A program made the translations under genes and the position numbers. Positions 3,908 through 9,135 of a stretch of DNA of 9,135 bases are shown here, one piece after another; position 1 is the first letter of the stretch, and every line of letters starts with the position of its first letter. Origin of the DNA: Microcaldota archaeon (GTDB taxonomy: Archaea; Micrarchaeota; Micrarchaeia; Micrarchaeales; Micrarchaeaceae); NCBI GenBank assembly GCA_021836925.1, contig JAKBHG010000020.1, positions 1-9,135 of the forward strand, read 5' to 3'. The notes under the pieces were generated by a model, which did no database searches, had not been told where the DNA came from, and worked only from the letters and a program-made list of their open reading frames with translations.

Positions 3908-6838
3908 CTAGCCTTTTGCTACGCCCAGGGGCACCATCCTCGCCACTATGGCTGAGATTCCTGCACCCTCCACGCTCGCGACGACGTCGTCCACGCTCTT
4001 GTATGCCCATTCTGCCTCTTCGCTGACTAGCTTGCGGTCGCGCACCCTTATCTCTATGTCCTTGCTCTTCATCTCGCCAAGGGTCTTCGACGCAGGTATC
4101 TCCCTTATCGCCTGGTGCCTGGACATGACGCGCCCTGAGCCGTGGCAGGATGAGCCGAACGACAGCTCGTCTGATTCCTTCCTGCCTGCAAGCACGTAGC
4201 TCGCGGTGCCCATGCTTCCAGGTATTATGACCGGCTGGCCGTACTCTCTGTATATACCGGAAAGCTCCTTCCTTCCCGGGCCGAACGCCCTTGTAGCGCC
4301 CTTCCTGTGGACGAGCAGTTTCATGCGCTTGCCATCGACATCATGCTCCTCATCCTTTGCGATGTTGTGCGCAACGTCATAGAGCAGATCCATGCCGAGC
4401 GCATCTGCGCTCCTGCCGAAGACCTCGGAGAAGCTCTTCCTTATCAGGTGCATCATTATCTGCCTGTTGGCGAACGCGAAGTTGACCGCGCACTTCATCG
4501 CCTTGAGGTAGTCGTCTGCCTCCTTCGAGCCGAGGTATGCGTAGCTCAGCTCCGGATCCGCAAGCTGTATGTTGTGCGCCTTCTGGTAATCTGAGAGCAC
4601 CCTTAGGTAGTCGCTGCACACCTGATGGCCGTAGCCGCGCGAACCGCTGTGAAGCATTATTACAACCTGGTCAGGCTCGAGGGCGTACGCCTTCGCAAGC
4701 CTCTCGTCCATGATGCGGTCGACCTTCTGCACTTCCAGGAAGTGGTTGCCGGCGCCGAGCGTCCCGAGCTGCCTGACGCCGCGCTTCTTCGCAAGGTCGC
4801 TTACCTTTGACGGATCTGCGCCTTCCATCGCCCCGTTCTCTTCCGTACTCTCTATGTCATCATGGGTGCCGTAGCCCTTGGATATCACGTAGCGCGCGCC
4901 CTCGATTGCCACCTTTTCGAGATCAGAGCGCGTGAATCCCAGGTTTATCTTGCTCCCGACGCCGCTCGGCACGTTGTTGAACAACGCATCCATCAGCACC
5001 TTCATCTTCGGCTTTATCTCATGCGCATTAAGATTAGTCTTTATGAGCCTGACCCCGCAATTGGAGACAACCATCGAATTAGCTATGAAGTTATGATTGT
5101 GATCGCCCATTGTCATGTCGTACACATCACCAGCGTACTTCTCCTCTTGTATACTTGCAATGCCGTCGTATATGAACCCGCTGTGCCCAAATTCCCTTTT
5201 TACGCAGAATTCGCTGAACGATTCTGAATTATACACTCTTGGATTTCCTCGCCTGCCCCATATTGTGTGTTCCACGAAAGATGTGGATACGTTTCCCATG
5301 GTAAACATTGTAAGTATTTCCTTGGAGCTGATGCCAGAATATTGCATCTCAATTATCTTTTCCCTCGTTTCTGTTAGCTCTTCGCGAAGTTCTTTCAGGT
5401 ATGTGGTATATAGGGATGCAAGGCTTGCCAACCTTTCCTTTTCGGTATTGTACACATATCCGACCCTGTTGAAAAAATGAAGCATATTGTCTGTATTTGA
5501 GAGTATCGACATTCTGAATCCGACGGTCTTTCCATTGACACCCTTGTACCTGTAACCTTCAACTATCGCCGGATCGGATGTCTCAATCCCCAGAGAAAGC
5601 AGCATTTTCTTAATGTCCATCAGAAACCGAACTGCACTTTCCTGAAGCATTTCCAATTTGCTTACGCTGAACGATAGGCTCCAGATGTTCTGGTCGTTGT
5701 TGGACCTAGGCGATGAGAGTTCCGCACCGAAGTATGCTGAAAGGAAGAGCCTTTTCTGCCATGGTTCGGCATCCTTCAGCCATGCAGGAATCCCGTATTC
5801 CTTTGCACTTTTGTTTCCTACAGGGCACCCAAGCGCAGCCATGAGCACGCTGAACGCTATTGAACTGACGTGCAATGAATGCTCTTCATTCTCAAATCTT
5901 GAGACGCCATATGCTGTATTAATTGAATGCTTCCTTTTCCTGTGGTATATGGCGCATCTTACCCCGAGTTTTTCGAAATCGCCACGGATAGTCTCGAGAT
6001 CTTTGGTTTTCCCGTATATCTGTATTGGGCCCACTCCGTTCTCCCTACTCGGTATCGTGCCGTCTCCCATAATCATTCCGAGCAGTTTGAGGAGGATTGG
6101 TAATTTCTTTGAACTGTACTTGATATTGCTGAGGTCGCAACCCTGTAGGAATTTGATTATCTGGACGCGTGCATTTCCATTATTTTTTATTCCAAGGCGG
6201 TCCATGATTGCTTTTAAGTCGTCTTCGGTGACTATGTACTTATTAGATGGGTAGGTGTATTCCATCCCTTCAAGGCCATACACTATTATGCTGTCGCTCA
6301 TGCGCAGGTCCTTCGCCAACACCATTCCGCGTTGGGTAAGCACAGGGTGATCCTTAGTAGCGAGTATCTGCCTTCCAAGCTGGGTCTTGATTCTAAGTAT
6401 CTTGCCTCTGGACGGTTTCTTCATGAAAAGTATTGGATGTGCTGATGTGGCCTCTTTCTTATCCATGTCTAGTATTCTCAATGCCTGTCCATCTACATCC
6501 TGTATACGCACAAATGTACCGTCATCACGATATATTTTGGTGTCCGGGTGTAGGCAGTTGATGTCGAAGCCGATCGCTCCAGGGGAAACAATACCGCCGT
6601 CCAGCGGAAAGGCGGCGAATCCACCCACTGGAAAGCCGTAACCCTCATGTCCATCGCTCATGACCAGCATGTGCTTCACGATCGAAGGCAAGGCTGCAGC
6701 GTTCATTGCCTGCTTGAGGGTGCGGTCCTTCTGCATCGTCTTTATTATGTTGCCGTTGGCAAATATTCTCACCGGCACGTTCATGCCTGTGCCCTCTTTG
6801 GTACCAATCTCCCACATGAAGTCATTTATCTTCTCCAC
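3908..6838 (-). CDS. rtcB: RNA-splicing ligase RtcB, interrupted by an intein
   Basis: The 976-residue precursor consists of an N-extein (1-94), an intein (95-593) and a C-extein (594-976). The spliced enzyme would be 477 residues, normal for archaeal RtcB. RtcB joins RNA 2',3'-cyclic-phosphate (3'-phosphate) ends to 5'-OH ends using GTP and Mn2+, and seals tRNA halves after intron removal. The family's metal ligands are all seen: D92, C594, H699 (in GNHFLEVQ), H730 (in HSGSRGYG) and H824 (in YDVAHNIAK). The guanylated His is H899 in HGSGR, where HGAGR is more usual. Distances from these residues to the C-terminus fit the Pyrococcus horikoshii enzyme. The start is GTG at 6836-6838, with GATGATCT just upstream; ATG at residue 8 is an alternative. 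The gene stands alone; the partner archease is not in the window. It is probably silent until the intein splices, because the intein separates D92 from C594. Confidence 0.97.
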   Translation of the reverse strand: MEKINDFMWEIGTKEGTGMNVPVRIFANGNIIKTMQKDRTLKQAMNAAALPSIVKHMLVMSDGHEGYGFPVGGFAAFPLDGGIVSPGAIGFDINCLHPDTKIYRDDGTFVRIQDVDGQALRILDMDKKEATSAHPILFMKKPSRGKILRIKTQLGRQILATKDHPVLTQRGMVLAKDLRMSDSIIVYGLEGMEYTYPSNKYIVTEDDLKAIMDRLGIKNNGNARVQIIKFLQGCDLSNIKYSSKKLPILLKLLGMIMGDGTIPSRENGVGPIQIYGKTKDLETIRGDFEKLGVRCAIYHRKRKHSINTAYGVSRFENEEHSLHVSSIAFSVLMAALGCPVGNKSAKEYGIPAWLKDAEPWQKRLFLSAYFGAELSSPRSNNDQNIWSLSFSVSKLEMLQESAVRFLMDIKKMLLSLGIETSDPAIVEGYRYKGVNGKTVGFRMSILSNTDNMLHFFNRVGYVYNTEKERLASLASLYTTYLKELREELTETREKIIEMQYSGISSKEILTMFTMGNVSTSFVEHTIWGRRGNPRVYNSESFSEFCVKREFGHSGFIYDGIASIQEEKYAGDVYDMTMGDHNHNFIANSMVVSNCGVRLIKTNLNAHEIKPKMKVLMDALFNNVPSGVGSKINLGFTRSDLEKVAIEGARYVISKGYGTHDDIESTEENGAMEGADPSKVSDLAKKRGVRQLGTLGAGNHFLEVQKVDRIMDERLAKAYALEPDQVVIMLHSGSRGYGHQVCSDYLRVLSDYQKAHNIQLADPELSYAYLGSKEADDYLKAMKCAVNFAFANRQIMMHLIRKSFSEVFGRSADALGMDLLYDVAHNIAKDEEHDVDGKRMKLLVHRKGATRAFGPGRKELSGIYREYGQPVIIPGSMGTASYVLAGRKESDELSFGSSCHGSGRVMSRHQAIREIPASKTLGEMKSKDIEIRVRDRKLVSEEAEWAYKSVDDVVASVEGAGISAIVARMVPLGVAKG
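5060..6556 (-). mobile_element. RtcB intein with LAGLIDADG homing endonuclease (499 residues)
   Basis: The intein starts at Cys95 (CLHPDTKIY) and ends at Asn593, with Cys594 as the +1 residue, inserted inside the extein motif GFDIN/CGVRL. Splicing blocks are present: block A at C95; block B around TKDHPV with T161 and H164; and block F/G around DVYDM through HNFIANSMVVSN (571-593). The residue before the terminal Asn is Ser592, where His is usual. The endonuclease core has two LAGLIDADG helices, LLGMIMGDG (252-260, acidic D259) and LFLSAYFGAEL (364-374, acidic E373), so it may still cut. Residues about 495-535 look like a helix-turn-helix DNA-binding segment. The coding DNA is AT-richer than the extein: five sampled 60-base lines had 37-55% GC, against 62-63% in two extein lines. 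That fits a horizontally moving element. The same insertion site is known in other archaeal RtcB proteins such as P. horikoshii. Confidence 0.95.
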
Positions 6839-6843
6839 TTAGA

Positions 6844-6981
6844 TCATCTTTTTCCATTGATATTTTTTCTGTGCCCGATCGCAATTATCAGCACGGTACC
6901 TTCATCGTGCTGTATGGTGGCTATGGTTCTATAATCGCCTGCTCGCAACTTTAGCTCTTTGCCTACTTTTGACCGTAAGTT
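6844..6981 (-). pseudogene. RelE/ParE-type toxin remnant (C-terminal half only)
   Basis: A minus-strand frame, open from 7005 and ending at TGA 6844-6846, encodes a segment beginning near 6981 that matches the C-terminal half of RelE/ParE toxins. NLRSKVGKELKLRAGDYR corresponds to the family's 'lkg-kg-yrlRvGdYRii' region, followed by a beta hairpin and VLIIAIGHRKNI, the counterpart of the family's final 'vlaigHRkdvY'. Only about 45 of the usual 85-90 residues remain. No ATG or GTG exists in the open stretch, and the frame is closed by a TGA at 7006-7008, so the toxin N-terminus is gone and no antitoxin gene adjoins. The fragment overlaps the last 20 codons or so of the YhfC-like gene in another frame, and a candidate rtcB promoter lies inside it. 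It is best read as the leftover of a toxin-antitoxin module; expression is unlikely. Confidence 0.7.
6859..6871 (-). promoter_or_regulatory. Candidate TATA box of rtcB
   Basis: The minus strand reads AGAAAAAATATCA here. With normal archaeal spacing the transcript would start at or very near the GTG at 6838, implying a leaderless or very short-leader rtcB mRNA. The box lies inside the RelE remnant. The match to the TATA consensus is only fair. Confidence 0.35.
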
Positions 6982-7750
6982 GTGCCTTCTCGTTTTTGAC
7001 GCCTTTCATGACCAACAGGGTCACTATTATGCTAAGTACGGATAGGGCCAGTATGACAGTCTCGAAAACTGGCACGGTCATGACCTTCGCGAATGGCACG
7101 AGGAAGTCGATAAGGCCCATCGGCATCGCCAACATGAGGTACTTCTTTCTCCTGAGCGCCGCTGCAAGTACCACGAGTATGCCCCAGCTCGCATGCAGCA
7201 GAATTGATGATGTCCTTTCCATGGCAGAATACAGCGTGTTCGAAAGCAGGACCGGAATGTGCGGTGCGGAGAACAGCTGAGGCTGCGACGCGAGTATTGA
7301 GTTGTAAACCGCGCTTGCTGTCGCAGCATTCGCGGATGACAGCAGCGCGTATGAGACCAGAACGCTGATTATCGGCAGGACTCCGAGCATGACTCCGTTC
7401 TCCCAGAACGCGAGGCTCACGCCGTATCCGCTCGCGTCCCTTATCGTCATACCCTTATTCGACAATGCAATCCTTGCGAACACGTAGGCGAGACCTACCT
7501 CGAGGAGCATTGTCTGCAGGCCGAAATAAAGGCCGAGCGCGACGTTCGATGTGGTAACCGAAACCAGCGCTTTGTACGTCAGCTCCTGGAATATCGTTTT
7601 TGAGCCTATTGCCAGGAAGTATGCCAGCATCGCGTATGCCAGCGCGTACAGCGTCAGCCTCTTCGCCGCCTTCCAATATAGCAGCAGCACGAAGCTTATC
7701 AGCGTAGTTATTATCACTGGCAGCAGGTACAGAAGGTTTATGTTCTCCAT
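6929..7750 (-). CDS. YhfC-like (DUF2324) polytopic membrane protein, putative intramembrane metalloprotease relative
   Basis: This 273-residue protein has about seven or eight hydrophobic segments. Three spots align with the YhfC family (PF10086 type, related to PrsW and CPBP intramembrane proteases): LLEVGLAYVFAR (82-93, E84 and R93), GYGVSLAFWENGVML (108-122, E117) where the family usually shows G-x-G-H-G-x-x-E, and AMERTSSILLHASWGILV (176-193, E178, R179, H186). D215 lies in a later helix. The His of the second motif is missing, so protease activity is doubtful. The start is ATG at 7748-7750, with a TATA-like ATATATTATTTT about 30 bp upstream and no clear ribosome binding site, which suggests a leaderless mRNA. 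The last 20 or so residues form a strongly basic tail read through the RelE remnant in a different frame. It follows DUF1634 by 54 bp on the same strand. The function is unknown; the family assignment is by motif reading and moderately sure. Confidence 0.6.
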   Translation of the reverse strand: MENINLLYLLPVIITTLISFVLLLYWKAAKRLTLYALAYAMLAYFLAIGSKTIFQELTYKALVSVTTSNVALGLYFGLQTMLLEVGLAYVFARIALSNKGMTIRDASGYGVSLAFWENGVMLGVLPIISVLVSYALLSSANAATASAVYNSILASQPQLFSAPHIPVLLSNTLYSAMERTSSILLHASWGILVVLAAALRRKKYLMLAMPMGLIDFLVPFAKVMTVPVFETVILALSVLSIIVTLLVMKGVKNEKAQLTVKSRQRAKVASRRL

Positions 7751-7753
7751 GCT

Positions 7754-7791
7754 AACACAACCACTTCGCTCTAAAATAATATATTTGTGTT
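7754..7791 (-). promoter_or_regulatory. Promoter of the YhfC-like gene, flanked by an inverted repeat
   Basis: The minus strand carries AAATATATTATTTTAG centred near 7780, a good TATA box placing the transcript start within a few bases of the ATG at 7750. AACACAA (7754-7760) and TTGTGTT (7785-7791) form a perfect 7-bp inverted repeat around the box and predicted start, a plausible operator. The T-rich stretch may also terminate the upstream DUF1634 transcript. Confidence 0.45.
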
Positions 7792-7804
7792 GGGGCTGCG
7801 CGGT

Positions 7805-8179
7805 TCAGTGCATGATTGCCGGCAGCAGGAGTATCGCTACAAGAAGGTCGGCAAGGACTATCAGGCCGAGCGCCATGTAGATTCTGCTCCCTTCCCTGAA
7901 GAAAGAGAGCGTTAGCGCAAACACTATCAGCACCGGTATTGAGACTAGCACGAATAGGCCGGCATATATCAGGGTTATGCCGGAGGGTTCTGCCACCGAT
8001 GTGGCAAGAGTGTAGCTTGATGTGTTAAGTGCCATCGGTATGCTGCCGCGCGGATTGATTTTGACTCCGGGGGCGCCGCCGTTCGCAACTAGGAGCACGG
8101 TTCCCGTGGCGAGTAGCACCAGGCTTATCGCTATCCCGTACGTGATGAGCCTGCTAACTTTCACATACATGTCGCTCAT
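7805..8179 (-). CDS. DUF1634 family small membrane protein
   Basis: The 124-residue protein has three hydrophobic segments (about 12-32, 68-94 and 100-120) and matches DUF1634 (PF07843): an N-terminal ITYGIAISLVLLATGTVLL helix, a polar outer loop (33-67), then a region with IPVLIVF (81-87), FFREGSRIY (93-101) and a last helix. DUF1634 genes commonly sit directly after TauE/SafE permease genes, and the two proteins are thought to work together in the membrane, though its biochemical role is unknown. Here the ATG (8177-8179) overlaps the permease stop in an ATGA, so translation is probably coupled. A longer in-frame reading extends upstream to 8539, but that part only shadows the permease gene in another frame and is full of His and Arg, so I chose the start at the overlap. 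Confidence 0.88.
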   Translation of the reverse strand: MSDMYVKVSRLITYGIAISLVLLATGTVLLVANGGAPGVKINPRGSIPMALNTSSYTLATSVAEPSGITLIYAGLFVLVSIPVLIVFALTLSFFREGSRIYMALGLIVLADLLVAILLLPAIMH

Positions 8180-9042
8180 GCGATCCCCAATCCCCTTAGA
8201 ACCATCTGCACGCCAAGGACCATCACTATTGCTATGAAGATCGCCTTTATCTCCTTCCTTGGCAGCCTTGGAAGTATGTGGGCACCTATCAGCGCCCCTA
8301 TTAGCACGCCTATCGCAGCCGGAGCAACTATGAGAGGCTGTATGAAGCCGTGCGCCCAGTATATGCCGCTGCTCGTTGCAGCCGTCACGCCTATCATGAA
8401 GTTGCTCGTGGTGGTCGTGACCTTTATCGGGAGGCCCATTATCAGGTCCATGCCAAGGACCTTCAGTGCTCCAGAGCCTATGCCGAGCAGCCCGGAAAGG
8501 AGGCCTGCGATGAACATCACGCCAATGGCCATGTGCCATCTCCTTCCCTCATAGTAAATCTCACGGCGCGCCGCCTCGTCATAGTACTTGCCGTTTAGGC
8601 CCAGGAGGCGGGTCGTCCAGTCCGGCCTGGCCTTGCCGTGCGCCCTTTTCCTGAACAGCCTTTCCAGCTCGAGGCTAGACGCTCCGAGCAGCACTACGCC
8701 GAATATGATAAAGATTATGCTGTCGAGGTGGGAAGAGTACATGTATACTGCGAGAAGGGATCCTGTTATCGCACCCAGGGTGGTGCCCACGCTCAGCGAC
8801 AGGCCTATGCGCATGTTTGCCATGCGGCTCTTGACGTACTGGCTGGCAGATCCTGTGGAAGTCGCGATCGTGGATATCAGGCTGGCTCCCGTAGCATAAT
8901 ACAGAGGGAAGCCCAGGTAAATAGAGAGCAGAGGTACTATGACGGCCCCGCCACCCAGGCCTGAAAGAGAGCCGAACAGCCCCCCAAGAATGCCCGCCAC
9001 GAATATTATCAGGAGCAACTCGATTATGCCAACACCATGCAA
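8176..9042 (-). CDS. TauE/SafE (DUF81) family anion permease
   Basis: This 288-residue membrane protein has the two-fold TauE/SafE design. The first half has GGLFGSLSGLGGGAVIVPLL (20-39) and ATGASLIST (50-58); the second repeats it with GLLSGLLGIGSGALKV (180-195) and the TTTTSNFMIGVTAATSSG stretch (209-226). A hydrophilic cytoplasmic loop (about 126-170, rich in Arg and Lys) joins the halves. Family members move sulfonates, sulfite or other organic anions across the membrane; the substrate here is not clear. No ATG lies near the N-terminus. The likely start is TTG at 9040-9042, which keeps the whole first helix; TTG at 9016-9018 or GTG at 8998-9000 would shorten it. A longer reading enters the tRNA gene and is rejected. 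It begins only 5 bases after the tRNA discriminator, so both may share a transcript. Its stop overlaps the DUF1634 start. Confidence 0.9.
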   Translation of the reverse strand: MHGVGIIELLLIIFVAGILGGLFGSLSGLGGGAVIVPLLSIYLGFPLYYATGASLISTIATSTGSASQYVKSRMANMRIGLSLSVGTTLGAITGSLLAVYMYSSHLDSIIFIIFGVVLLGASSLELERLFRKRAHGKARPDWTTRLLGLNGKYYDEAARREIYYEGRRWHMAIGVMFIAGLLSGLLGIGSGALKVLGMDLIMGLPIKVTTTTSNFMIGVTAATSSGIYWAHGFIQPLIVAPAAIGVLIGALIGAHILPRLPRKEIKAIFIAIVMVLGVQMVLRGLGIA

Positions 9043-9047
9043 AGGTT

Positions 9048-9121
9048 CGCCCTTGCCGGGATTTGAACCCGGATCACAGGCTCCGCAAGCCCGCGTTCTA
9101 TCCAAGTTATACTACAAGGGC
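9048..9121 (-). tRNA. tRNA-Arg (anticodon GCG)
   Basis: The minus strand folds into a full cloverleaf. GCCCTTG (from 9121) pairs perfectly with CAAGGGC (ending 9049); the anticodon arm is CGGGC/GCCTG with loop TTGCGGA, giving anticodon GCG for CGC and CGU codons; a 4-nt variable loop follows; and the T arm is CCGGG/CCCGG with loop TTCAAAT. The D arm is weak (one A-A mismatch) but carries GGA, so A20 of arginine tRNAs is present. The discriminator at 9048 is G. CCA is not encoded, and there is no intron. Its promoter lies beyond the window edge. Confidence 0.95.
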
Positions 9122-9135
9122 GTATACGCGTCACA

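Noticed and set aside
8180..8539. Upstream in-frame extension of the DUF1634 gene
   Set aside because: The extension shadows TauE in another frame and has a His/Arg-rich sequence unlike a protein; the ATGA overlap gives a natural start.
9043..9105. N-terminal extension of TauE into the tRNA gene
   Set aside because: It would translate tRNA sequence (CGACDPGSNPGKG); a start after the tRNA keeps all family motifs.
9120..9129. Palindrome GCGTATACGC at the tRNA 5' end
   Set aside because: It is at the window edge and overlaps the tRNA acceptor stem; no function can be supported.
1..9135. CRISPR arrays, IS elements, multi-gene defence system
   Set aside because: No regularly spaced repeats, transposase, nuclease-helicase sets or terminal inverted repeats were seen on either strand.

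Overview
The window looks like chromosomal DNA of an archaeon. It carries RNA polymerase subunit F next to a DUF655 gene (an archaeal pairing), RtcB with an intein, a class III (pilin-type) signal peptide, TATA-like boxes about 25 bp upstream of likely transcript starts, and GTG/TTG start codons. The pilin N-terminus (AQSAIEYLTTYGWAI) resembles surface proteins of DPANN archaea, especially Micrarchaeota; that lineage call is inference. The coding DNA outside the intein is moderately GC-rich, and I see no CRISPR array, IS element or rRNA.

Layout, left to right. Positions 1-562 (minus) hold the N-terminal part of an FAD-dependent oxidoreductase that runs off the left edge, behind a short regulatory-looking intergenic region with an inverted repeat. 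Positions 680-1649 (minus) hold rpoF followed by DUF655, probably one operon. Positions 1788-2282 (minus) encode a small protein with two tandem segments resembling the N-terminal dimerisation domain of the archaeal ribosomal stalk protein aL12/P1. It faces a divergent plus-strand pair: a MoxR-type AAA+ ATPase (2465-3385) and a pilin-like secreted protein (3412-3888).

Converging on that pair is rtcB (3908-6838, minus), the RNA 3'-phosphate/5'-OH ligase. It is interrupted by a 499-residue LAGLIDADG intein (5060-6556) placed exactly between two metal-ligand positions of the active site. Just upstream of rtcB lies an untracked remnant of a RelE/ParE toxin (6844-6981) that overlaps the 3' end of a YhfC-like membrane protein gene (6929-7750). 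The right end has a DUF1634 gene (7805-8179) translationally overlapped with a TauE/SafE permease gene (8176 to about 9042), which begins only a few bases after a tRNA-Arg(GCG) gene (9048-9121).

Functional groups are: RNA synthesis and processing (rpoF, DUF655, rtcB, tRNA-Arg, possibly the stalk-like protein); cell envelope (MoxR plus pilin, YhfC-like protein, TauE/DUF1634 anion export pair); and redox (FAD enzyme). The points most worth a second look are the double aL12/P1-like domain protein, the RtcB intein with Ser instead of His before its terminal Asn, and the RelE fossil overlapped by a live gene. I did not recognise a multi-gene defence or other wholly new system.
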